Shown: one piece after another, positions 1-11,467 of the stretch
Position numbering within the stretch: position 1 is the first letter of the stretch
Layout of the letters: each line of letters opens with the position of its first letter
Assembly: GCA_017893485.1 (NCBI GenBank)
Contig: CM030362.1
Span: 184,162,175 to 184,226,174, forward strand
DNA length: 64,000 nucleotides
Source: Hemerocallis citrina
Taxonomy: Eukaryota > Streptophyta > Magnoliopsida > Asparagales > Asphodelaceae
Direction: 5' to 3'
The notes under the pieces: generated by a model
What the model saw: the letters and a program-made list of their open reading frames with translations, nothing else
Told to the model about the DNA's origin: nothing
The model's database searches: none
Translations under genes and position numbers: made by a program

Positions 1-661
1 TATTTTTAAATTAAAACATATGTATATATATGTAATATGTATTTAAATAAAATTTGTTTGATTTAATTATAAATTAGACTTGTCATGCACAAATAAAAAT
101 AAACACACACACTTCAAAATTTCCTTTTGAAAAAAGAGAATACATCCAATACGTGCACCGCAAACACGTGCGTCGCACGTAAAATATTAAAATACGAAAT
201 AAATTTCATTGATGGGAAAATGTTTATAAATAATTGGAATACAACATAAGAAAGATATATTTCATAAATGTTATATATTGCACAACGTAATCAATACGTA
301 TATAGAAAACACGTGCACTACACGTATAAAAATATTTTAATTAAAATAGGAGAAAAATGAATTTCTGTTTATGTCATAAAAATAAATAATTTATACACAT
401 CGAAAATATTAAATGTAACGGTAGAATATATGTAATTGAAGCGTGCATCGATAACATGTGCAATCACGTAAAACACAAAGATTGAAAATTAATATTTGAG
501 TTGGCTCAAATAGGATTTTGAGAAGACGGAAAATGCATAAATAGTCGGAATCCAAAATACGTATTGAAGTACATTACAGATATTACCCGTAACGATACAA
601 AATACACGTGCATAACACGTGATGGCAAAATTGTCATTACTCAATTTTGCGGGGTGTTATA
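1..661 (-). repeat. Tekay-like LTR (LTR_A), cut by the window edge
   Basis: The 5' part (in element orientation) of a minus-strand LTR. Its inner edge at about 651-661 reads as the LTR start TGT/ATAACACCCC on the minus strand and aligns with the corresponding edge of LTR_B at 4231-4240. The segment is noncoding and AT-rich. It carries the 16-bp CACGTGC...CACGT palindrome at 165-180, 310-325 and 605-620 and a weaker copy near 454-470. LTR_A would be the 3' LTR of a minus-strand element whose 5' LTR is LTR_B. Confidence 0.7.
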
Positions 662-848
662 CTCTTCCCCCTTAGAACAGTTCTGTCATCAGAACTTACT
701 AGGGTAAAAGTTTTCTTTCGTACATACCAACGAAAATATCATTATTGTATATAGAAAAACTACAAACATTAAAAAAATAAATGCAGTATAAAGATAAGCA
801 ATGTGGAAAAACAAGGCAAACTTATATAAGAGTGCTCTGATACCACTC
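662..848 (-). mobile_element. Residual 187-bp internal region between two LTRs, with PBS and PPT
   Basis: On the minus strand the order is LTR_B, a 3-bp spacer, a primer-binding site at 834-845 (TGGTATCAGAGC, complementary to initiator tRNA-Met), about 160 bp of noncoding DNA, then a purine-rich polypurine tract at about 662-675, then LTR_A. The noncoding part (about 662-827) matches 4241-4407 of the neighbouring internal region up to the same point, so this is a heavily deleted internal domain. It cannot encode any element protein. Confidence 0.75.
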
Positions 849-2491
849 TGTAATGTCCCGAATTTCAAAATACGGTAATTCGTAGCACAACATAATATTT
901 ACTTCATTTCGTATAATTTTACAAGGAATTTAAAAGCTTTTATTAGTACAACACTGTTCATTTTACATCAACGCAGTAGAAAAATAAAGATTACAAAGCA
1001 TGTACAATTTAATCATCAACATTTAAAACAATCTTTAGCTTCAAATTCATCTTCCCGTCTTAGCTAATCCATACCCTGCATGGAACACTGTAGGCAGGTC
1101 AGTTACATACAACTGATGCAATATTATATACGGCCATCCTCGCTATGCCATAATATAGTGACTCACTTACTTTATCAACCACACACTTGAATGCATAAAA
1201 AGTGTACAAGAGTGACTATTCTAAACATGTCGGTGTATGATATGCTTTAATGCCTGATGCAGATGTTTATGCTAAGATGACACTAATGCATACTTGTTCG
1301 GATTCTATGCATCTCATACTATATAGGTCCGAGGGCAAGCACCTATGTACTCCACATTAAAGAGTTTAATCCCTCGCCATGACAACTACTCGGTAACAGA
1401 AACAAGTTCAAGACATCCCACGAGTACGGACCCCAGACCTGGAATCCACCGTCATGCTATACGAAAGTCCTCATCGTGCGAACATCCCGTAAGTGCCGCT
1501 CCAGTCCCGGTATATACATATATAATGGTGAACTACCTCCCATCTGCCCGATTATTCATGGTCATGGACTCCACCGTCAAACCAATCAAAATCCCAGATT
1601 TAATTAAGGCTCGCCTCTATCGCAAGCAACCACAGTCTGGGAGTCCATCGTCAAACTGGGTCTATAGTCCCGGAGTCCACCATCAGATTATATGGAGGAA
1701 ACCCACTTACGTTTGCCCAAGTTTACTACATCTCCACTTAGTACCTAATCCTTATGCTTAGTTAAAAATCATCACAACCTAGAGCTAGCTCACCCTATCG
1801 GTTTAAACCAACAAAAGAGAAAGTCAGCCCCACACTGGCTACTTCTCAAGACAGTCAACCCAACTGGTCACTCCTCAAATCTCATTATAATAACTGTCGG
1901 TCACTAGGGTCTCGCCTAGCATCTAGATTCCAACCACTATCTCATTCTAGAGATCAATAGTAGGTTATATTCAATCTCAACAACAATATTTCAATTTTCA
2001 AAACATTAATTTACATTCAATCCATGAAGTATTCAACATTCAAAATTCATTCAGTAATAATTTCCAACTCAAATTTCCCCATGAATAACTTTTAATTTGC
2101 TAAACAAGACAATCGCTCCAAATCACTCTCAAAATCCGCCTCCTTCAAATTAATTCCCTTTCAATTAACTCTTTCTAGATTTTAAACAAAACTCATCTCT
2201 TCATCCCAAATTTTCCGAATTTCATTAAAAGTCATGCCCAAACTTATTCATTTCAATTCTCAACTTTATCTCATTTTTATTTTAAAAAAAAAAAATCAAA
2301 CTTCATTATCGTCAATTAATTGCATTTTCAATTTGGAAGCTCAACTCAACACATAAACAAAACATATCCTTTTAGATTTCAAAATTTCTTTTAGAATAGT
2401 ATGATAAAATCTCCAAATTACTTTAATTATGTTCTATAAATTTTTCTCACACTTCTTCCAATAATATCTAAAGAAAATCAAGTGGAAATAT

Positions 2492-2582
2492 AAAAAAATT
2501 GTTTTCAAATAAAGTCAGAGCCTCCACAAGCTCGAACCAGCGCAAGCAAGGAGAAAACCAAGGCGCCAAAACCAGTGGGCCA
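2492..2582 (-). promoter_or_regulatory. tRNA-like Pol III module inside LTR_B (downstream copy)
   Basis: On the minus strand there is an A-box-like TGGCCCACTGG at 2572-2582, a B-box-like GGTTCGAGC at 2530-2538, and a T7 run at 2492-2498. Order and spacing resemble an internal RNA polymerase III promoter with a terminator. It may instead be a fossil tRNA-derived SINE head captured by the LTR. No tRNA cloverleaf is convincing. Confidence 0.4.
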
Positions 2583-2650
2583 AGTGCTCCCAAGGGATAA
2601 AGAATACATCGATTTGTAAATACCCAAACTCATGCTATTTCATTTGGTTT

Positions 2651-2737
2651 AAAAAAGACTTTGGAAACCCACCGAGCATCACCACACTCGAACCCACGCA
2701 AACCAAGAGGCGCCTAAATGCCTATCCACTGAGCCTA
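2651..2737 (-). promoter_or_regulatory. tRNA-like Pol III module inside LTR_B (upstream copy)
   Basis: Minus strand: A box TAGGCTCAGTGG at 2726-2737, B box GGGTTCGAGTG at 2685-2695, and a T6 run at 2651-2656. It lies about 155 bp from the second module and in the same orientation, so the two form a tandem pair like that in the intact element's LTRs. Confidence 0.45.
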
Positions 2738-4240
2738 AGTTCAGATCACATCATATAAGAAGTTCAAATCCCCAAACAATTTGCCTTGGTTAATTTCATT
2801 TCTTTTTAAAAATACACAAATTCAAAATTTTTACCCGTTCCATCAATTAAATACGATCAATCTACGCATTCTAAAATAATCAAAGGAACAATGTACTAAA
2901 TTCAATTGCACAATAAGTCCACACAAATTAAAATTTTCTAACCGCAAAGAGTATCTCAATTATCACTATAATTTATGAAATATTAATTCTACTTCAATAA
3001 ATTTCTTCTTCCATGACATTGAGTAATATGAGAATTTTTCTTCAAGATCAATTCAAAACCATATTCCATAAAAATCTACTTGTCTAAAGAGAACAATATA
3101 ACATTACACATGCTAATTTACACAAATTCTAAACTTTAGTTTCACAAGTCTACTTTAATTAACATGCATTTCACTCAAAATTTTAGAGTTTCTTAACATG
3201 AATTTCACTCAAAATTTTAGAGTTTCTCCTATCACACACATCACAATCAATGAGAATAAATTAAACCATTCTACATCTACAATTTAAATTTTAGAACAAC
3301 TACACATGCATCTACTCAATAAATTCAAGAGTATAAAGGAACACCCACCTAATAGGAGAATACTAGAAGTAATTTCGCCTTCAAAAGCCTTAAAAAAAAT
3401 CCACAAAAAGCTAGCCAAACTCCCAGCGAAAATGCACAGTAGCCAAACCCAAAGCTCTGCATTTCTCTTCACTGTTTACTTTTGCTTTGCTTTTGGCTTA
3501 GTTTTTGTGAAGAAATGATTAGGCCTAGGGGATTTTATTAAATAGAAAATTAGGTGGTTATGCTCCACTACTCTTACTCTCTCTCCCATTATCCCAACGT
3601 TCAAAATGACCTGTTAAATTTCCATCCAACGTCCCACACCACTTCACTTGTGTACACAGTGCACATGTGCACGTGCTTGTGCACACCACCTCTTATATAT
3701 ATATTTTTTAAAGTTTAATTTTACAAATGGGATTAAAAAATGGGTTTCTTTAAAAAAAAATCTCAAGCCCAAGAGCTTCAAAATAAAATTAAAAATGACA
3801 TTAATAATAATGATGCAAAGTGTATTAAAAAAAAGAGAAAAACATGAATAAAATTTCTCACGTGCGTTACACGTATATCGTACGTAAAAAAAAATATTTT
3901 AATCGAAATAGGAGGAAAAATGAATTTCCATTTATAAAATAAATTCGAAGAAGTTATGAAATAAATAATGAAAGCACATCGAAAATATTACCCGTAACGG
4001 TAAAATATACTTAATTGACATGTGCATCGATAACACGTGCAATACACGTAAAATACAAAGATTGAAAATTAATATTTGAATTGGATCAAAGAGGATTTTG
4101 AGAAGACAGGAAATGCATAAATAGTCGGAATCCAAAATATGTATTGAAGTACGTTATGGATATTACCCGTAACGGTACAAAATACACGTGCGTAACACGC
4201 GAGGGCAAAATGTTCATTACTCAATTTTGCAGGTGTTACA

Positions 4241-6439
4241 CTCTCCCCCGCTTAGAAAAGTTTTGTTCTAAGAACTTACTAGGGTAAAAGTTGTTTTTCG
4301 TACATACCAAGGAAAAATTCATTATTGTATACAGAAAAACTGCACATATTAAGAAAATATACGTAGTATAAAGATAAGCAATGTGGAAAAATAAGGCAAA
4401 CTTATATAAGAAAACAATGAGTGTCAAAATTTATAAGAACGGAATAAGAAAAACTAAAGAAATAGCAAAAGAAAAGAAATGTGAGCATAGAAGATAGGAT
4501 AGATTGAAAGAAATTTTCATGCAAGATAATAAAGTATCAGATGCCAAAGAAAAGGAGAACATAAATTAAGTCATCAATTGTTAGAGAATTTGAAATTTTT
4601 TACGGAAAGTGATGTTAATTAAAGAAAACGGGAAGGAAAAAATGGTCAAAAGCATAAATTAACTAGTAGTATATATACTACGAGATAAAATGAGGCAGCA
4701 AATTAAGAGAAAACTATTAGATAAGAGTTTGAAAAATATATGAGCATGAAAATTAGTTAAAAGTATAGACAGTATATAAAATAATTCTATATAACAAGTT
4801 AATATCATAAAATTGTAGGAGTAAAACTACACATTATAGTAGAAAAGTAATAACATATTATTGAAAACAACACAAAAACTAATTGTATAGCAATAAATTA
4901 TGAATCGTAAACAAAAGTACAAATAATAAGATTTATTTATTTTTTGGTTAGGTGAGTAGCCCCCAAATCTAAGATTAGTTAGGAGCAAAATAAAATTGAT
5001 GAAGTGGTATGAGATGCTAACTTATATAAACATTCAAAATAATAAGAAGAAGATGACAAAATAGTTGACATTAAGTAGTATACGCAAGTGGGATAGATAC
5101 AAAAACCAGTATAAATAATAAGGTAATTAATTTAATGTTAGGTTGTAAAATATTATAAAATGATATAAAGAGTTACAAAAATAGAATAATGGTAAGTAAT
5201 ATATGTGGAAATATCAGTGGGTGTTATTAAAGTGGAAATTCTTCTTTGTTAAGGGTTCGCCTCGTTGGTGTCCAACTGCAGGCTTGCCTTGTTGACACCA
5301 AGTTGGAGAATTGCCGGTACAACATCCGATTGCAGTTTGCCTTCTGGATGTTCGGTTGCAGACTTTGCCTTCCCGACATCCATTTGCAGTTTGCCTCCAT
5401 AGATGTCTAGTTGCATATTTGTCCTCTCAACATCAGGTTGCACAAAAACGGGAGATGGAAAGATGTAATCTTCCATATGTACTTGGGTATTGGATGTTTA
5501 ATAGAGTATGGTGTTATATTTTGAAAATTTGTGATATAAAAATAGATGTAAAAGTTGGGAATGGTAGGAAATTACAACAATAAAATAGTAAAATTAAAGT
5601 ATAGATTTTAAATATCGAATATAAGCTATGTCACAAAAATAGTTGGAAAAGAGGATTTATAATGTGTGGAAATATGTCACAAAATTTTTTACAATCTTGT
5701 CAAAATATACTGAAATAAATAAGACAACATAAAAATAAAAATATAGTATCGTGAAATTAAGGTATTTTTAAAGTGGATGTAAACATAAAAAAATCAAAAT
5801 TCAAAATCTAATAGAAATAATTACACAGGAAAATGATAGTCTTAATATTAATTTAATTAGTAGTAATTCAAACTAAATATAATACATAAAAATAAATAAG
5901 TAACGTAAAAGCGCATAAAAGTATGAAGCATAAAACATCAATAAAGAAAGCGGGTAAGTCAAACTTAAAAGATTAATACTAAGGATTGTAAATAAAATAA
6001 TAAATATCAAAGTGAATTAATAGTATAAGGAAATATTTATTTGAAATACATTGAATGTTGAAAAAGTACTATGATAAAATTCACGAAGAAAATTTTAAAG
6101 AGGAAAGTGTGTCTACGTGTAAGGTATCATGAATGACGGTTCAAACCAACCACGCTTCCACGCGCCACTCTGATACCAAGGGAAAAACATGCTCGCATAC
6201 GACCTCACATCGATGTATACAAGGAGAGTATCATGAATGAAGTAGTCATTGAACTTGCATTCGTGACTCTAACCATCTAATAGGGAAAGAGGGGAGAAAA
6301 CGTCAGTGTACATAGCAACACAAATGTAAATCACTTATATTTAAATATTTATAAACTGACCTCACACTTCTAATGTCCACCCTAATGTGTTGTCCGTGTA
6401 ATTTTATACTACTTATTGAAGTTGGCTCTGATACCACTC
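4241..6439 (-). mobile_element. Noncoding 2.2-kb internal region of an old Tekay-like element
   Basis: Internal region between LTR_B (3' LTR) and LTR_C (5' LTR) on the minus strand. The PBS, TGGTATCAGAGCC, is at 6424-6436 with a 3-bp spacer, and the PPT-like purine run is at 4241-4252. The leader next to the PBS, around 6300-6430, is recognisably related to the leader of the intact element (13000-13120). Gag, pol and integrase are absent; the sequence is AT-rich with stops in all frames. A second PBS-like TGGTATCAGAG lies at about 6167-6178. The size and lack of coding fit a large LTR-retrotransposon derivative that depended on relatives for mobility. Confidence 0.7.
5243..5456. repeat. Degenerate ~28-bp tandem repeat, about seven units
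   Basis: Seven consecutive imperfect units of 26-29 bp share a pattern like GACATCCRnTTGCAGTTTGCCTT. On the minus strand a short open frame (5249-5476, 75 codons) reads as repeated QLD/GKLQ-type segments. Nothing else supports a real protein, so it is listed as a minisatellite inside the element's internal region. Confidence 0.6.
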
Positions 6440-8486
6440 TGTAACGTCCCGAATTCCAAAATATGGTGATTCATAGCACAACATGATCTTTACTTTATTT
6501 CGTACAATTTTACAAGAAATTTAAAAACTTTTATTTGTACAACACTGTTCATTTTACATCAACGCAGCAGAAAAATAAAGATTACAAAGCATGTACAATT
6601 TAATCATCAACATTTGAAACAACCTTTAGCTTCAAATTCATCTTCCAGTCTTAGCCAATCCAAACCCTGCATTGAACACTGTGGGCACGTCAGTTACTTA
6701 CAACTGACGCAATACTATACACGACCCGCACTATGCCATAATAAAACGACTCACTTACTTTAGCAACCACACACTTGAATGCATATAAAGTGTACAAGAG
6801 TGACTATCCTAAATATATCGGTGTATGATATGCCTTAATGCCTAATGCAGATGTTTATGCTAAGATGACAATAATGCATACTTGTTCGGATTCTATGCAT
6901 CCCATACTACATAGGTCCGAGAGCAAGCACCTACGTACTCCACATTAAAGGGTTTAATCCCTCGCCATGACAACTACTCGATAACAGAAACAAGTTTTAG
7001 ACATCTCATGAGTATAAACCCCAGCCCTAGAATCCACCGTCAAGCTATACGGAAGTCCTCATCGTGCGAACATCCCGTAAATGCAGCTCCATCCCCGGTA
7101 TATACATATATAATGGTGAACTACCTCCCATTCGTCCGACTATCCATGGTCCTGGAATCCACCGTCAAACCCATCATAGTCCCGAATTTAATTGAGGATC
7201 GTCTCGCCCCGCAAGTAACCACAGTCCAGTAATCCACCGTCTGATTGGGTCTATAGTCCAGAATTCCACCGTCAGACTATACAGAGACACCCCACTTACA
7301 TTTGCCCAAGATCTATTACATTTTCTCCTAGTTCCTAATCCGTATGCTTAAAACGAATAAATTACACCACCTAGAGTTTTCTTCCCCTCTTACTGGACTT
7401 AAACAAAATACCGAGATAGCCCATATAGCCAACTCTCAAATCAATTAATCCTTTCAACATTTGCTGGTACCCAGGTCTCGCTAATCCTCTAGATCACATC
7501 CTTTCATGTTCCATAATCATGGGTACTCATACCCTTATAATTCATATTTCCAATTTACATTTTATTCAATTCTTTCATCTTATTCTTGTATTTATCAATC
7601 TCAAACTATTCTTTTTCACAAAACTCTTTTCTTTCATATTCATTTAAACTTTCCCAATCCAAAGTTTATTATGAATTAAACACCAACTCTTTGAGACTCA
7701 TCATTAGAAATTTATTATCAAAACTCATCACCTTCTTTTTATCACAAATCAACTCTTATTATCTTAATTATACACACCCTTCTTGTATATCAATCTTATC
7801 TATCATACGAATATACTCTTAAATTCCCAAAATATAATCTAAAACAGTGAGAAAATATTTTTGGTTGTTGCCACATTATTTAAAAGCATTTATATAATTT
7901 TTCTGGATTTTTTTTAGAAACTCAAAAGGACCAAAAAAAACAATAAAAATGCACTTTGTGCACAGCCGGGGCTCGAACCTGAGACCTCCAACCGAACCCA
8001 GGCGGCACCACATGGCAGCACAGGCACAGCTCACCCCGCTAGCCACTTGAGCAAAGCGTCAACTCTGTCTATATATGGGTTTCACTATTTATATCTCTAA
8101 TTTTCTGTTTCCTCTTTAATTTTAATTTCTCAAATAGTCTATAGTTTTATTTGTTTCCCCAAATAATAGTGTATGAATTTATTTATAAAATCTCCATAAA
8201 CATGTATTAACTCATTTTAACCAAAATTGAGATGATTTAACCCCACCTTATATACAAATTTATTTTTGGAACATATAAACATATGACTTGATTTTATTAG
8301 CAAACTAACTCTTCTCTCTAAATTTTACCACTATTTTGTATTAATAAATCTAAAAAATTAGTACTTTACTGTCTTTATTCACATTAATGAGTAGTTAACT
8401 TCAATTTCTTATTTTTAAGCATTACTTTCTCTTATAGCAACTTTAATACTAAAATAACTAGATAAGTGTTCTACTAATAATAATAA
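6440..8486 (-). repeat. Tekay-like LTR (LTR_C), truncated at its 5' side
   Basis: The minus-strand LTR starts at its 3' end (6440, TGTAACGTCCCGAATTC when read on the plus strand) directly beside a PBS. It parallels LTR_B through the 45-bp block (6883-6930) and the GGAATCCACCGTCA repeats (about 7025-7280), then continues through AT-rich DNA to a join with an inverted LTR fragment at about 8487. The 5' third of a full LTR is missing. The right boundary is approximate. Confidence 0.65.
7933..8045 (-). promoter_or_regulatory. tRNA-like Pol III module inside LTR_C
   Basis: Minus strand: A-box-like TGGCTAGCGGGG at 8034-8045, B box GGTTCGAGCC at 7970-7979, and a T8 run at 7933-7940. The GC content of the roughly 110-bp block contrasts with its AT-rich surroundings, as expected of a tRNA-derived segment. 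A SINE fossil is an equal alternative. Confidence 0.4.
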
Positions 8487-9268
8487 ATAGAGGCGAGCCT
8501 GAATTAAATCCGGGACTATGATTGGTTTGACGGTGGACTCCAGGATCATGAATAGTCGGACGGATGAGAGGTCGTGCTCTAGTGTATATGCTTATACCGG
8601 GGCTAGAGGGACACTTGTGGGAAGTTCGCACGACGAGGATTTCCGTATAAGCTTGACGGTGGACTCCAGGGCTGGAATCCATACTCGTGGAACGTCTAAA
8701 ACTTGTTTTATTACTGGTAGTTTTCATGGCGAGGGATTAAACCCTTTAATGTGGAGTACGTAGGTGCTTGCCCTCGGACCTATGTAGTATGTGATGCATA
8801 GACTCTAAACAAGTATGCATTAGTGTCATCGTAGTACAACCTCTACATTAGGCATTTAAGTCATATCATACACTAATATATTTAGGATAGTCACTTTTCA
8901 CACTTTGTTTTACATTCAAGTTTGTGGTTGTTAAGTATAAAGAATCGTTATATTATAGCATAGTGAGGATGACTGTTTTATAATATTGTGTTGGTTGTAC
9001 AATTGACGTGCCCACAGTTTTCAGTGCAGGATTGGGATTTGCAAAAGAACACAAAGATGATTTGGTGCTAAAGACTGCTTTCAAATTTTAGTTGTTGTCA
9101 TTCAAGTTGGCTTTTTTTTCTTGTTGTAATTATTTATTGTCCGTTACTTTAATGTAAAATAACAGTGTTGTATGAAAACATTTTTAAATTCCTTGTAAAA
9201 TTGTGCGAAATGAAGTAAAGATCCAGTTATTCTACGAAGTACCGTATTTTGGAATTCGGAGCGTTACA
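8487..9268 (+). repeat. Inverted Tekay-like LTR 3' fragment (LTR_D)
   Basis: Plus-strand 3' portion of an LTR, ending in GGAATTCGGAGCGTTACA at 9268. It is the reverse complement of 6440-7207 in LTR_C, including the GACGGTGGACTCCAGG repeats and the 45-bp block at about 8755-8806. The pair forms a large inverted repeat with about a 1.3-kb loop. There is no PBS immediately after 9268, so it is a rearranged fragment rather than a working LTR. Confidence 0.75.
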
Positions 9269-9535
9269 CAGGAGCCCTTCATCATCGTCGCTTTCCATCT
9301 TGTGAGCGCCACCTCTATGCTTGGGGCATGTGTGATGCCTCTCCTGCACTCGAGGCATTGGAAATGGCGATGAGCTGAGGCACGACTCGACCGCGAGCCG
9401 ATGATGAAGTGCGAAACGACTACATGGCATGCACGAGTGTCCTCAGTTGGTGCTGAAGTGCGAGACGACCATAAGAGGGTTTAGGCAGTAGTTTACTTGT
9501 TTTGTTGTAATTTCCAATTGCAGACGGGCCACTGC
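9269..9535 (-). mobile_element. Left part of a broken Tat-lineage element (3' noncoding side)
   Basis: About 270 bp trapped between LTR_D and the complete Tekay element. Across the Tekay insertion (9521-9535 joined to 21624 onward), the phrase around GGGCCACTGCCCCTTTTGT aligns with 47033-47095 of the Tat element, the region just after its antisense gene. Gene orientation in the right half (21619-23790) is minus. No ORF here is believable. Confidence 0.5.
9531..9535. repeat. Target-site duplication ACTGC, left copy
   Basis: Five bases immediately before the 5' LTR. They are identical to 21619-21623 immediately after the 3' LTR, as expected for Ty3/gypsy integration. Confidence 0.9.
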
Positions 9536-10112
9536 TGTAATACCCTGATTTTTCAATTAATGAAAAATTATTTATTTTGCACGTAGTGTGCACGTGCAAT
9601 ATTTTGTTTGGATTATTTTATTGATGTGTATAAATATTTAAATATTTTCTCACATTATTTTGTACAAAAAGCCTTTTTTTTTTTAAAAAAAAAGTAGAAA
9701 GCCTTATTTTAAATTTAATGAAAAAGCCTTTTCTTAAAAAGCCCAAAAATGTATTTTATTTTATTTATTCTTAATAAACTATTTTGGCCCAAAAAGAAAG
9801 CCCATGGATTAATCTCTTTTAATTAAACTTGTCATGTAGAAGACTTTTTTTAACTAATTTATTTTTATACAAAATTAAAAAGGTACAAATTTGGCCTAGT
9901 TGCATGCACGTGCACTGCACGTACACGTGCAATGCACACCCTCTTTCTAGGCCGGGATTCATTCTTTTTTGGAGGGAGATTTGATTTTTGTCATGGTGAT
10001 CATGGAGGTAGTTTTGTGAATGTGGGTAGTTTCATAACTCCTACTTTGATCTAGGCCCTTCATTCTACAACCACCTAAGCAATCTCAGCCCTCCATTTCA
10101 CTTATCTTTTAG

Positions 10113-10120
10113 TATAAATA
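10113..10120 (+). promoter_or_regulatory. TATA box of the 5' LTR promoter
   Basis: TATAAATA followed by a C-rich stretch. Transcription would start about 30 bp downstream, near 10145. The identical site in the 3' LTR is at 18763-18770. Confidence 0.7.
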
Positions 10121-11221
10121 CCCCCCCTCTCATGACTAATTTTCATATGCAAATTATATTTCCAAGCTATAGTATTATTGTAGTAATAGTGTGAGTTATA
10201 AAAAAATAGAGAGTTGTGTGGGATTGCTTGGAGAAGGAGAGGCCGGCTACTACTAGGAAGCATTCGGTTTGTGCTAGGAGGCTTGGAGCTTGTGCGCGCT
10301 AGGAGGTGGTGCTTTCATCTACAAGGACTTGGTTGCTTTTTGTGTTTTCTCTCCATACAAGGTGGGTAAAACTTTCATATTTCTAATGTAGGAATCTATG
10401 CTAGTCTTAATTATCAACACTATGCATGAAAAATACTAATAAGAACACACTTAAATTGAAAAGTTAGTGTATGAATGGATTGAAATGTTGTGATTAACTT
10501 GTGTGTGAAATTCTAGCATGAAATTAAATTGTATGTAGAATTATCCATGATTATTAATTTGAATGAATGATGGTGGAATGTTGCTAGCATGATGCATGAA
10601 AATTTCTAATTAGAACGCTTGTAAATTTTATGGTTGAAGTATGAAATTGATTAAGAAAATGGCACACTTTAAATTGAATAGAGAGTTTTCTTGAATGATT
10701 GAGTTGTAATTATGTTAATTAATGAGTAGTAGTATATGTTGTGACATAGATGAACTAATGAAACTACTTTGTTATCACCAATGTAGAACTACTCAAAAAT
10801 TAGTAGTTTTGAGTTTTGCCTATTCATATGCTAAATAAATCTTTATGTTGATATGGGGATGGATAAAACCAAAGATGTATGTGTTGTGAATAAAAATTTA
10901 TAGCAGTGAATTATCATAAGAAATTTGTGAATAAAAAGGGATTAGAAGACCAATTGATTATTCAATGTCGAAAATAAAAAGTATGGTAGTCTTAATGAAC
11001 AATTTATTAAATTGTGTGGAAAAATTATGTTTTTAGCACAAAAAAATTATTTTATACTTGCTGTTATGAAGATCAGGTGAAGATGATTTAATCTGGAATT
11101 TTTCAGTAATTTTTATAAAGGCAATATGAAACTAGTTAATTTGAACATCGAGTTGTTCTTTTAAACAGTGCGAATATGAAACATATGGGTTTTATTTGGG
11201 TTTTGTGACAACCCGAACTAC

Positions 11222-11298
11222 TAGCTCAGGCGGTCACTGACTGCGGTTTGCTTCTCCGGAGCGAACGGTTCGAACCCTGTGTTCACCACATTTTTTTT
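11222..11298 (+). promoter_or_regulatory. tRNA-like Pol III module 1 in the 5' LTR
   Basis: A box TAGCTCAGGCGG at 11222-11233, B box GGTTCGAACC at 11267-11276, and a T8 run at 11291-11298. Both boxes match plant consensus well and the T-run is an adequate Pol III terminator. The cloverleaf is incomplete, so this is not called a tRNA gene. The 3' LTR copy lies at 19872-19948. Confidence 0.55.
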
Positions 11299-11370
11299 CA
11301 CCATTTGAGAATATATATATATAACCTTCGACCGAAAGCATATATACTAAATCCGCCCCCTTCATATCGC

Positions 11371-11467
11371 TAGCACAGTTCGGCCATGCGGCGGGTGCTC
11401 TTGGCTCTCTTTCCGTCGTGCCTGGGTTCGATTCCTCCCTTCGGCACTTATAAAAAATATTTTTTTT
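11371..11467 (+). promoter_or_regulatory. tRNA-like Pol III module 2 in the 5' LTR
   Basis: A-box-like TAGCACAGTTCGG at 11371-11383, B box GGTTCGATTCC at 11425-11435, and a T8 run at 11460-11467. GTGCC/GGCAC around the B box could pair. Same orientation as module 1, about 150 bp downstream. The 3' LTR copy is at 20025-20122 and ends in T9. Confidence 0.5.

Larger units (their letters stand above)
849..4240 (-). repeat. Tekay-like LTR (LTR_B), about 3.39 kb, shared by two elements
   Basis: A full-length LTR on the minus strand, running TG...CA: the 3' end lies at 849 next to a PBS and the 5' end at 4240 next to a PPT. Its length is close to the 3429-bp LTRs of the intact element at 9536-21618. 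The end block (…GGGACATTACA), the 45-bp block around 1291-1338 and the adjacent leader are related to that family. It contains four spaced copies of a GGARTCCACCGTCA motif at 1441-1685 and two tRNA-like modules. No protein-coding capacity is seen; small ORFs here are incidental. Confidence 0.8.

Noticed and set aside
11222..11280. A true tRNA gene
   Set aside because: A and B boxes are good, but acceptor stem and anticodon arm do not pair convincingly, so it is called tRNA-like only.
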